A DNA stretch of 14,337 bases, from contig UROA01000035.1 in NCBI GenBank assembly GCA_900549355.1, forward strand, positions 1 to 14,337. The letters are read 5' to 3'. The first letter of the stretch is position 1. Every line of letters starts with the position of its first letter. Source of the stretch: an uncultured Collinsella sp. Lineage in GTDB: Bacteria; Actinomycetota; Coriobacteriia; Coriobacteriales; Coriobacteriaceae. The notes beneath the pieces were generated by a model. That model saw only the letters and a program-made list of their open reading frames with translations. It made no database searches and was not told the DNA's origin. Positions 1 to 5,555 of this stretch are shown piece after piece. Both the position numbers and the translations under genes were made by a program.

Positions 1-261
1 GATGCGACACTTGAAGTGTCCATCCTCGCAGTATCCGGTTCTCAAGGTGCACGCCTGCGCTGGTTCCCGGTTCGACCGGGCCGCGCGGCAAGGAGATATA
101 TTGCCAGACCGCAAAGCTCTGTGGGACGTCAATTCCACTCTTCACAAGTCCTACACAACATATTGCTTTCTATAGGTAATAGAAAGACTGGTGCGGATCT
201 TCCGCACGTATCAGATGATGACCCTTTGGTTCAGGAATATATAGAGATCGGTCACCTGTAA
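1..261 (+). CDS. Possible 3' end of an unrecognised gene, cut by the left edge
   Basis: The frame is open from the first base to a TAA at 259-261, giving 86 residues with no start needed inside the window. I do not recognise the protein. The first half is arginine-rich and uses GC-rich codons. The second half uses ATA, AGA, CTA and TTG, which the neighbouring genes avoid, so transferred or non-coding DNA is possible. The C-terminal 40 residues look protein-like and end in an acidic stretch (VSDDDPLVQEYIEIGHL). The same bases form an unusual number of short perfect hairpins (see the next entry), so the open frame may be accidental. It converges on the infC-rpmI-rplT operon, with about 100 bases between the two ends. 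Confidence 0.3.
   Translation, partial: DATLEVSILAVSGSQGARLRWFPVRPGRAARRYIARPQSSVGRQFHSSQVLHNILLSIGNRKTGADLPHVSDDDPLVQEYIEIGHL
6..255 (+). other. Cluster of short perfect hairpins, possible structured RNA
   Basis: Several stem-loops follow one another: 6-20 (6 bp, loop TGA), 66-80 (CCCGGT/ACCGGG, loop TCG), 87-105 (GGCAA/TTGCC), 121-138 (6 bp with one G-T pair, loop of 6), 166-186 (CTTTCTAT/ATAGAAAG, loop of 5), 191-207 (GTGCGGA/TCCGCAC, loop of 3), and a longer-range TGACC/GGTCA pairing inside 216-255. The single wobble pair is G-U only if the plus strand is transcribed. I see no signature of tmRNA, RNase P RNA, 6S RNA, a group II intron domain V or a riboswitch that I know. It may be the 3' part of a structured RNA, or chance inside a coding region. 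Confidence 0.3.
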
Positions 262-307
262 GTGTTTATCTACCCGCGCTTTTAGCAATGTAAACCGCGC
301 TTCAGAT

Positions 308-343
308 AAAAAGAGGGAGCGCCGCGCACAACGCGACACTCCC
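308..343 (-). terminator. Intrinsic terminator of the infC-rpmI-rplT operon
   Basis: Read on the minus strand, a 12-bp stem (bases 332-343 with 315-326, two G-U pairs) closes a 5-base loop and is followed by C and five T. It lies 22 bases after the rplT stop. The wobble pairs only work as G-U in minus-strand RNA, which fits termination of this operon rather than of the left-edge frame. Confidence 0.85.
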
Positions 344-364
344 CTAGCGATTCAAGAGAATCTA

Positions 365-724
365 TTAGGCCTCGAGAGCCTTCTTGGCGATGGTAGCCAG
401 CTCGTTGAAGGACTCGATGTCCTCGTAAGCCATCTGAGCCAGGACCTTGCGGTCGAGCTCGATGCCGGCAACCTTCAGGCCGTGCATGAACTGAGAGTAA
501 GAGATGTCGTTCAGACGAGCAGCAGCGTTGATACGAGTGATCCAGAGAGAACGGATCTCGCGCTTCTTGTTGCGGCGATCACGATACTGATACTGCAGAG
601 AGTGCTGGACCTGCTCTTTAGCATGCTTGTAAGTACGCGAAGCGGCACCGTAGTAACCCTTCGCACGGTGCATAACGGTACGGCGCTTCTTCTTGGCGGC
701 AACAGCGCGCTTAATACGTGCCAT
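365..724 (-). CDS. rplT: 50S ribosomal protein L20
   Basis: L20 binds 23S rRNA early in assembly of the large ribosomal subunit. The 119-residue product has the family's usual length. Its very basic N-terminus (MARIKRAVAAKKKRR) and the following segment HRAKGYYGAASRTYKHAKEQ are typical of L20, and the globular C-terminal domain is complete (SYSQFMHGLKVAGIELDRK). The start is ATG, preceded by AGGAG ten bases upstream. It is the last gene of the operon, 46 bases after rpmI, and is followed by a strong terminator. In other bacteria L20 represses its own operon through RNA folds that mimic its rRNA site. I could not identify such a site here. Confidence 0.98.
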   Translation of the reverse strand: MARIKRAVAAKKKRRTVMHRAKGYYGAASRTYKHAKEQVQHSLQYQYRDRRNKKREIRSLWITRINAAARLNDISYSQFMHGLKVAGIELDRKVLAQMAYEDIESFNELATIAKKALEA

Positions 725-770
725 GTTCTATCAACTCCTAGACGGTAAAACGAAAAACGGGAACGCGAAC

Positions 771-962
771 TTAGGCGAGACGCGACTTGATGACCTTGCG
801 GTCGGCAGCGGCGATCTCGGTCTCCTGACGGAAGCCACGCTTACGCTTGGTGGACTTCTTGCTCAGGATGTGGCTCTTGAAAGCCTTGGCGCGCATAAGC
901 TTGCCGGTACCAGTCTTGCGGAAACGCTTCTTGGTGCCGCTGTGGGACTTCATCTTAGGCAT
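771..962 (-). CDS. rpmI: 50S ribosomal protein L35
   Basis: This 63-residue, strongly basic protein begins MPKMKSHSGTKKRFRKTGTG, the hallmark N-terminus of L35. Its length is normal for the family. It is a small protein of the large ribosomal subunit. An AAGGAG ribosome binding site lies six bases before the ATG. It sits between infC (32 bases upstream) and rplT, the conserved bacterial order, and should be cotranscribed with them. Confidence 0.97.
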   Translation of the reverse strand: MPKMKSHSGTKKRFRKTGTGKLMRAKAFKSHILSKKSTKRKRGFRQETEIAAADRKVIKSRLA

Positions 963-994
963 GAAATACTCCTTAATCGGTTACAGAACACTAG

Positions 995-1549
995 TTATTT
1001 GGTATCGCTTGCCGCTTTATCCTCATCGAAGGCGCCCTTAATCGGGGCGAGCAGCATAAGCATGTTACGGCCTTCCATCTTAGGCTTGGACTCGACCGTA
1101 GCGTAAGGCTTGAGATCCTCGGCGAGACGCTCGAGAACGTTAAGGCCCTGCTCCGGGTGAGCCATCTCACGGCCGCGGAACATGATGGTGATCTTAACGC
1201 GTGCGCCCTTCTTGAGGAAACGCAGAACGTGGCCCTTCTTGGTCTCGTAGTCGCCAACGTCGATCTTGGGTCGGAACTTCATTTCCTTGACCTCGACCTT
1301 GGACTGGTTCTTACGAGCAGCCTTGGCCTTCATGGCCTGCTGGTACTTGAACTTACCGTAGTCCATGACCTTGCAGACCGGCGGCTCCGCGTTGGGAGCG
1401 ATCTCGACCAGGTCGAGACCCTGATCGTCGGCGACACGCTGGGCATCGCGGATGGCGAACAGGCCGAGCTGAGAGCCATCGACGCCAATCAAACGGCACG
1501 AAGATGCAGTAATCTCGTCGTTGATGCGGGTGTCATCAGACTTAGCTAT
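995..1549 (-). CDS. infC: Translation initiation factor IF-3, probable AUA start
   Basis: IF-3 binds the 30S subunit, keeps it free of 50S and proofreads the start codon and initiator tRNA. The N-domain motif DTRINDEI, the lysine-rich linker (YQQAMKAKAARKNQ) and the C-domain (VKEMKFRPKIDVGDYETK, KGARVKITIMFRGREMAH) are all present. I place the start at ATA 1549-1547: a perfect GGAGGT lies at 1557-1562 with a 7-base spacer, and the protein then begins (M)AKSDDTRINDE, the normal IF-3 N-terminus, giving 184 residues. An in-frame ATG at 1562-1564 would give 189 residues, but it overlaps this ribosome binding site and has none of its own. Rare start codons (AUU, AUC, AUA) are an established feature of infC and let IF-3 limit its own synthesis. 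The product is certain; the start is inferred. Confidence 0.95.
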   Translation of the reverse strand: MAKSDDTRINDEITASSCRLIGVDGSQLGLFAIRDAQRVADDQGLDLVEIAPNAEPPVCKVMDYGKFKYQQAMKAKAARKNQSKVEVKEMKFRPKIDVGDYETKKGHVLRFLKKGARVKITIMFRGREMAHPEQGLNVLERLAEDLKPYATVESKPKMEGRNMLMLLAPIKGAFDEDKAASDTK

Positions 1550-1562
1550 TTTCCCTACCTCC
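1547..1562 (-). promoter_or_regulatory. Strong ribosome binding site that decides the infC start codon
   Basis: GGAGGT at 1557-1562 matches the anti-Shine-Dalgarno sequence fully and is followed by 7 bases and then ATA. No ATG, GTG or TTG lies at a workable distance in the infC frame. A strong site paired with a poor start codon is the expected arrangement for IF-3 autoregulation by start-codon discrimination. Confidence 0.75.
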
Positions 1563-1611
1563 ATTCATAAAAAAATAACCCGGCGCTTCTCAGCAACCAG
1601 GTCGTACACAT
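1555..1611 (-). CDS. Possible 18-residue leader peptide of infC
   Basis: A short frame starts with ATG at 1609-1611 and ends with TAG at 1555-1557. It encodes MCTTWLLRSAGLFFYEWR. A GAGGA ribosome binding site (1617-1621) lies five bases before the ATG. The frame runs through the whole terminator hairpin of 1569-1602, and its stop codon overlaps the last base of the infC ribosome binding site. A ribosome translating it would melt the terminator and deliver ribosomes close to the infC start. That is the geometry of a translational attenuator, but an 18-codon frame can arise by chance and I know no homologue. Confidence 0.3.
   Translation of the reverse strand: MCTTWLLRSAGLFFYEWR
1569..1602 (-). 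terminator. Intrinsic terminator (attenuator) directly before infC
   Basis: On the minus strand ACCTGG (1597-1602) pairs with CCGGGT (1578-1583) using one G-U pair. An inner TGCT/AGCG stem is capped by a GAGA tetraloop, with one bulged T. It is followed by TA and seven T (1569-1575). It ends only seven bases before GGAGGT of infC, so it lies inside the leader rather than at the end of an upstream gene. It should act as a conditional terminator controlling IF-3, L35 and L20 together. Confidence 0.7.
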
Positions 1612-1653
1612 AGAAATCCTCGATTTGAGGAAGGGAATCTAAGTTGTATGACC
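1600..1653 (-). promoter_or_regulatory. Candidate antiterminator fold of the infC leader
   Basis: Minus-strand GGTCATAC (1646-1653) can pair with GTACGACC (1600-1607), seven pairs with one mismatch. The second arm shares 1600-1602 with the 5' arm of the terminator, so the two folds exclude each other. Between the arms, TCCTC/GAGGA with a 5-base loop forms a small hairpin that buries the ribosome binding site of the putative leader peptide. A further small hairpin lies upstream at 1684-1697. The pairing is seen in the sequence; the switching is inferred. Confidence 0.4.
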
Positions 1654-1731
1654 AGTCAGCTGCTCATTGGCGCCAAAAGGTGAGAACCCTCGGGTTCCTC
1701 TTTAGGGCATTGCGGGAACAACGCCTTGCGA

Positions 1732-1740
1732 ATAATAACA
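1732..1740 (-). promoter_or_regulatory. Candidate extended -10 promoter for the infC operon
   Basis: On the minus strand TGTTATTAT reads as an extended -10 element (TG, one base, TATTAT), one mismatch from the consensus hexamer. No good -35 hexamer is present at 16-18 bases. It lies after the tRNA terminator and would give a leader of about 175 bases before infC. Confidence 0.4.
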
Positions 1741-1770
1741 CGTACAGCGCGTTATCACATTACGTACACG

Positions 1771-1792
1771 AAAAAGGGGCCTTGACCCCCTT
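1771..1792 (-). terminator. Terminator of the tRNA-Leu gene
   Basis: On the minus strand AAGGGG pairs with CCCCTT across a 7-base loop and is followed by a T run ending at 1771. It lies 20 bases downstream of the encoded CCA of the tRNA gene and separates it from the infC promoter. Confidence 0.75.
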
Positions 1793-1811
1793 GAACGCTC
1801 GCTTGCATGTA

Positions 1812-1898
1812 TGGTGCCCGAGGCGAGACTCGAACTCGCACGTTGTTGCCAACGGTGGATTTTGAGTCCACTGCGTCTGCCAATTCCGCCACTCGGGC
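1812..1898 (-). tRNA. tRNA-Leu (anticodon CAA)
   Basis: An 87-base gene including an encoded 3' CCA. The acceptor stem GCCCGAG/CTCGGGC is perfect and the discriminator base is A. The anticodon stem TGGA/TCCA carries the loop CTCAAAA with anticodon CAA, which reads the leucine codon UUG. A long variable arm (CGTTGGCAACAACG) is typical of class II leucine tRNAs. The T arm GCGAG-TTCGAGT-CTCGC is canonical. Confidence 0.97.
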
Positions 1899-1937
1899 AC
1901 GTAATGCGTGAGTTAGTTTATCACAGCTTTCTACCGA

Positions 1938-3371
1938 TTAGTCCGAAAATGGAACTTCGAGCATTTCGATGAGTTCGACCGTGCGTAGCATCTCGCGCTG
2001 ACGGCATCCGCGACCGTCGACCGAAGCCTCACCCATCTGGTTATCGTAAGGGTCCTCGCGCATGCCGTCGAAAGAGGGCTCAAACTCTGCCTGGAATCGA
2101 TTGTTGGCCACCATACGCCATGGGTCGAGATTGCCAAAGTAGTGACGGCGGCGCCACTCCTCCCCCATCCTGCGAGCAGAAGATCCAAATGACACGTCGG
2201 CGTTGAGCCAACCGGTCTGCGGCGTATAGAACTCTGCCCAGTCGTGCGACCCCACCGAATCGGGCGCAACGTAGAGGCCGCTCTGCCAACGGGCAGGCAC
2301 GCCCGCGATACGGCACATGGTGATAAACGTGAGCGCCATAACGCCGCAATCGCCGCGGAGCGAATGCGCGCAGTCATCGGCAATAGATCCCAAAAGCAAG
2401 TACGGCGGCTGATAGCGATAGTCGATATACTGCGTCAGGTAATCATAGATAGCACGGGCGCGATCGAGCGGATCCTCGAGTCCGCCAACAACGCTGGCCG
2501 TCAGCTGCTGCAGATACGGCGTAAATGCAATGTGCGGACGGTCCTCGGAAATATCCTCGGGCAGAGGCGCGTCCATACGCGGATGAACCGGAAGTGTGCC
2601 ACCGTAGACATCACAATAAGCAGCATCGATGTGATAACGATAAGTCACCGAGAATGAGCGCTCACTCGAAGAAGACCACGAGGCGGTACGCGCCGAAGCG
2701 TTCGCGGGAGCAACAGCACCCTCCGGCGTCATGTCGAGAATCTCGACCTGAGACTGTTGGCGGCAGGTGGCGGCTACGGGAAGCCAAGCGCGAACGGTCT
2801 CCCCCTCTAGAGCGCCGGGGACAGACAAGGACGCCTTAAGCGTAATAACGCGAGTCAATCCGTTTTGTGACTCCATCTCCTTGAGCATCTCGTTGCGCAG
2901 TGCAATTCCGTCCGTAGGATCGGAACGCATGCCGGGAACCTCTTTGGGATATACGCGAAGCGAATCGAGGAAGTTGTCGAGAACGAACAGCTCGCCATCG
3001 ATAAAGCGCCAGTCAATACGCTTACGGTCAATCAGATCGTCAAACTGCTCCTCGGTAAACTCAGGCCACTCCTCGCGAATCATCGCAATAGCCCGATCGC
3101 GCGACACCGAAAAATGAAGCGGCGTCTCAAGCATGCGATACCGCTCGGCACGAACGCAGGCAGCAAGCGAGGGATCGGGATTCTGCCCCAAAAGACGATC
3201 ACAAGCCGCAACAGCCTGCGTCAAATATCCGGCATCCTTGAGACGAAGAATCTCGGGCGGCAGTCCAATATCGAGATGACGGAAATCATCACAGCAAACA
3301 TCAACAGAGCAACCAACAGGACCCTCGTCAATGACCTTCCCATCCGAAGGCAGCACATTAATAACAGCCAT
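1938..3371 (-). CDS. Large cytosolic transglutaminase-like protein
   Basis: This 477-residue protein has a C-terminal transglutaminase/protease-like core. The catalytic triad is visible as Cys342 (RGDCGVMAL), His376 (GSHDWAEFY) and Asp392 (WLNADVSFG). The N-terminal 300 residues are not a domain I can name. Residues 35-135 look helical, and 170-300 look beta-rich, resembling the region that precedes the core in other bacterial transglutaminase-like proteins. There is no signal peptide or membrane segment, so it should act inside the cell. Members of this superfamily may be proteases, amidases or transferases, and the substrate is unknown. The start at 3371 is chosen because GGAG lies six bases upstream. 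A frame from 3407 adds 12 residues but has no ribosome binding site. It stands alone between the tRNA gene and repeat-rich DNA. Confidence 0.85.
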   Translation of the reverse strand: MAVINVLPSDGKVIDEGPVGCSVDVCCDDFRHLDIGLPPEILRLKDAGYLTQAVAACDRLLGQNPDPSLAACVRAERYRMLETPLHFSVSRDRAIAMIREEWPEFTEEQFDDLIDRKRIDWRFIDGELFVLDNFLDSLRVYPKEVPGMRSDPTDGIALRNEMLKEMESQNGLTRVITLKASLSVPGALEGETVRAWLPVAATCRQQSQVEILDMTPEGAVAPANASARTASWSSSSERSFSVTYRYHIDAAYCDVYGGTLPVHPRMDAPLPEDISEDRPHIAFTPYLQQLTASVVGGLEDPLDRARAIYDYLTQYIDYRYQPPYLLLGSIADDCAHSLRGDCGVMALTFITMCRIAGVPARWQSGLYVAPDSVGSHDWAEFYTPQTGWLNADVSFGSSARRMGEEWRRRHYFGNLDPWRMVANNRFQAEFEPSFDGMREDPYDNQMGEASVDGRGCRQREMLRTVELIEMLEVPFSD

Positions 3372-3477
3372 ACCAAACTCCAAGTCATTAGAACTCTTGA
3401 AGCCCATTGTAGCGAGATAAAAAAGAAAGCCCCAATAAAGGAACCCTCAACACCGATAAACGGTACCTCTAAAAATG

Positions 3478-3569
3478 AATTCAGCCCAGTAACCCTGTAG
3501 CGAGTTAACGAAGGAGGCCCCGTTCACCCGAAGCTTTTCCCATTGCGCGACTTCTGGCGAAGCCAGTAG
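3478..3569. repeat. Repeat unit copy A (half palindrome)
   Basis: This unit aligns nearly end to end with the next one (3577-3666). Shared blocks include aattcag, taaccctg, gaagga/gaaggc-type blocks with gccccgt, and gcgcgacttctggcgaag. It carries only the left half of the long hairpin that copy B completes and its would-be arm has diverged, so it looks like a decayed or truncated copy. Confidence 0.75.
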
Positions 3570-3576
3570 CCATCTT

Positions 3577-3666
3577 AATTCAGACTCGTAACCCTGCGGC
3601 GTTAAACGAAGGAAGCCCCGTCCCCCGGAACTGTTTCCTTGGCGCGACTTCTGGCGAAGTCAGGTG
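3577..3666. repeat. Repeat unit copy B
   Basis: Imperfect direct copy of the unit at 3478-3569, offset by about 99 bases. Its second part is the left arm and head of the long inverted repeat at 3611-3702. Two adjacent copies at different stages of decay suggest a duplicated element rather than a simple terminator. Confidence 0.75.
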
Positions 3667-3702
3667 AGCGTAAAGGAAACAGTGTAGGGGGACGGGGCTT
3701 CC
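3611..3702 (-). repeat. Long multi-part inverted repeat downstream of fba
   Basis: A perfect 16-bp outer stem (3611-3626 with 3687-3702) is followed by a 4x4 internal loop and a perfect 10-bp stem (3631-3640 with 3673-3682). Inside the head lies a GACTTC-TGGC-GAAGTC hairpin (3646-3661). It starts 20 bases after the fba stop on the same strand and may stop or protect fba transcripts, but only a broken T tract (TTCGTTT) follows, so it is not a classical terminator. It resembles REP-like or MITE-like elements. Confidence 0.75.
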
Positions 3703-3722
3703 GACGGGAAGTTTAGCGACGC

Positions 3723-4589
3723 TTACGCCTTGTTGACGGAGCCAAACTCCTCCATGAGCTCCTTGGTGCGGGCAACGATGTTGTCGCGACCAGGCTTGAG
3801 GAGCTTGCGGGGGTCAAAGCCCTTGCCCTGCTGATCCTTACCGGCCTCGATGTACTCGCGAACACCCTTGGCGAAGACGAGCTGCAGATCGGTGTTGACG
3901 TTGATCTTGGAGATACCCAGGGAGATGGCCTTCTTGATCTGATCCTCGGGGATGCCGGTGCCGCCGTGCAGGACGAGGGGCAGGTCGCCGGTCTGAGCCT
4001 TGATCTCGCCCAGGCGCTCGAAGGAAAGGCCAGCCCAGTCGGCAGGGTACACGCCGTGGATGTTGCCGATACCGCAGGCGAGGAAGTCGACGCCCAGGTC
4101 AGCAATCTGCTTGCACTCAGCAGGATCAGCGAGCTCGCCGCTGGAGGTCACGCCGTCCTCGGTGCCGCCGATGCCGCCGACCTCGGCCTCGATGGACATG
4201 CCCTTGGAGTGGGCAAGCTCAACGAGCTCCTTGGTGCGGTCGAGGTTAAGCTGGAAGGTCTCCTCGTGAGAGCCGTCATACATGATGGACGTAAAGCCGG
4301 CCTCGATGCACTTGAAGCAGTCCTCGTAAGAACCGTGATCGAGGTGAAGGGCGACGGGAACGGTAACGCCCGTGGCCTCGACGGCAGCCTTGACCATGTC
4401 GGCGCAGACCTTGAAACCGCCCATCCACTTAGCGGCACCAGCGGTGCACTGAAGGATCAGCGGAGACTTGGCCTCCTCGGCGGCCTGGAGAATAGCCAGG
4501 GTCCACTCGAGGTTGTTGGTGTTGAAGGCACCGAGACCGTACTTGCCGGCCTCGGCCTTCTTGAGCATGTCTGCTGCGTTGACGAGCAT
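3723..4589 (-). CDS. fba: Class II fructose-1,6-bisphosphate aldolase
   Basis: This zinc enzyme reversibly cleaves fructose 1,6-bisphosphate to dihydroxyacetone phosphate and glyceraldehyde 3-phosphate in glycolysis and gluconeogenesis. The 288-residue product has family motifs in order: GAFNTNN near the N-terminus, HLDHG (catalytic Asp84, zinc ligand His85), YDGSH (104-108), Glu136, zinc ligands His178 (GNIHGVYP) and His208 (LHGGTG), and the phosphate-binding KINVNTD (228-234). A related tagatose-bisphosphate aldolase is less likely but cannot be excluded. The start is set by AGGAGG eight bases before the ATG at 4589; the frame is open further upstream to 4856 but that part shows no homology. 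Codon choice is very biased, as expected for a highly expressed gene. Confidence 0.96.
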   Translation of the reverse strand: MLVNAADMLKKAEAGKYGLGAFNTNNLEWTLAILQAAEEAKSPLILQCTAGAAKWMGGFKVCADMVKAAVEATGVTVPVALHLDHGSYEDCFKCIEAGFTSIMYDGSHEETFQLNLDRTKELVELAHSKGMSIEAEVGGIGGTEDGVTSSGELADPAECKQIADLGVDFLACGIGNIHGVYPADWAGLSFERLGEIKAQTGDLPLVLHGGTGIPEDQIKKAISLGISKINVNTDLQLVFAKGVREYIEAGKDQQGKGFDPRKLLKPGRDNIVARTKELMEEFGSVNKA

Positions 4590-4629
4590 AAAAGAAACCT
4601 CCTGTAAGGTTGCTCCGATAACGCCTGAG

Positions 4630-4657
4630 ATTTTACCACGACATACCCGAGCATAAA
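4630..4657 (-). promoter_or_regulatory. Candidate promoter of fba
   Basis: On the minus strand TAAAAT (4630-4635) matches five of six -10 bases. TTTATG (4652-4657), 16 bases upstream, is a weak -35. An inverted repeat AAACG/CGTTT overlaps and precedes the -35 and could be an operator. The leader to the ATG would be about 35 bases. Confidence 0.4.
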
Positions 4658-4783
4658 CGTTCGTTTGCTCACGAATACCATCCGATTGGACAAATTTTGA
4701 CCGTTTGCCCCACAGAATCGACCCACTGGGGAAAATAGCTTGACGATTGAGTGGTCTTCGTGGTTCGAAAGACGGCTTCGAGC

Positions 4784-5467
4784 CTACATCTGCATAAACG
4801 GGTTCTGCATAAGTTCGCGCGCCATCGTGGTCGAACCGCCATGGCCCGTCAAGCAAACGGTATCGGGCGGAAGCGTCTTGGCAAGTTTGGAAAGCGAGCG
4901 CATAATCGCCGCCTCGTCACCGCCGGAAAGATCGGTACGACCGTGGCTGCCCGGGAAAAGCGTGTCGCCCACAAAGGCGATGTTCCCCTGCTCGGTCGCG
5001 GCGAACAGGACAATGCCGCCCGGCGTATGCCCCGGCGTCTCGATCACCTGCAGGCAGACGTCGCCCACCTCGATTGTATCGCCCTCGGCAAGCAAGCGCG
5101 TCGGCTCACCCGGATCGGGCGTCTCGATGTCCCACATGGCGCGCTGCTCCTCGATATTTGCGCGAGGTACCGTCACGTCCTTAGCGCACAACTCATATAG
5201 TGCGCTGTCACCAACGACAGCTCGAACCCCGGCAACCCCGCCAACATGGTCGGCATGACCGTGCGTGCAGACAGAGCCGAGTACGCGCACCTCGGGATGC
5301 GCGGTGTGGATATGCTCCACAAGACGCTCGCCCTCCCACGCCGGATCGACGATTAAGCACTCGTCATTCGAAATCACGGCGTAGCTGTTGGTCTGAATCG
5401 GGCCGTTGACGAGCGCCTCAATCGAAGCCGCGCCTCGGGGTGTCAGGTCCAAAGTCATATCGCCCAT
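4784..5467 (-). CDS. MBL-fold metallo-hydrolase (glyoxalase II-like)
   Basis: The 227-residue protein is a metallo-beta-lactamase-fold hydrolase of the small glyoxalase II-like group. Metal-binding residues are all present: THGHADH (68-74), His147 (TPGHTPG), Asp168 (FVGDTLF) and His209 (TGHGG). The short length, without the C-terminal helical domain of classical glyoxalase II, points to a general thioester or ester hydrolase of unknown substrate. Three ATG codons lie close together. The one at 5467 is preferred because AGGAGG is eight bases upstream, while the ATG at 5473 is only two bases from it. It lies 88 bases downstream of rel, with a terminator hairpin between them. Confidence 0.92.
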   Translation of the reverse strand: MGDMTLDLTPRGAASIEALVNGPIQTNSYAVISNDECLIVDPAWEGERLVEHIHTAHPEVRVLGSVCTHGHADHVGGVAGVRAVVGDSALYELCAKDVTVPRANIEEQRAMWDIETPDPGEPTRLLAEGDTIEVGDVCLQVIETPGHTPGGIVLFAATEQGNIAFVGDTLFPGSHGRTDLSGGDEAAIMRSLSKLAKTLPPDTVCLTGHGGSTTMARELMQNPFMQM

Positions 5468-5484
5468 GCGCATACCCTCCTTCT

Positions 5485-5522
5485 AAAATACGTTCGAGGC
5501 ACCAAACGATGCCTCGAACGTA
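5485..5522 (-). terminator. Terminator after rel, abutting the hydrolase ribosome binding site
   Basis: A perfect 13-bp stem (5489-5501 with 5510-5522, GTTCGAGGC core) closes an 8-base loop and is followed on the minus strand by TTTT. The T tract ends four bases before the AGGAGG of the hydrolase gene (5476-5481). The hydrolase therefore has no room for a separate promoter after the terminator and must rely on read-through or a promoter inside the 3' end of rel. Confidence 0.8.
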
Positions 5523-5555
5523 ACCAATATCTATGATGCTGAGAGGCTCTCGCAC

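Larger units (their letters stand above)
3372..3722. other. Non-coding gap between fba and the transglutaminase-like gene
   Basis: No credible gene lies in these 351 bases. Bases 3478-3702 are filled by two related repeat units and one long hairpin, listed separately. Bases 3372-3477 are A-rich and probably hold the promoter and leader of the transglutaminase-like gene, but I could not pick a convincing -10/-35 pair. Confidence 0.7.

Noticed and set aside
90..174. AAGGAG followed five bases later by TTG, opening a 24-codon frame
   Set aside because: It is too short, has a weak start codon and overlaps the hairpin cluster; there is no independent support.
4590..4856. 89-codon N-terminal extension of fba
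   Set aside because: It has no homology to aldolases, runs through the promoter region, and ignores the AGGAGG placed correctly for the ATG at 4589.
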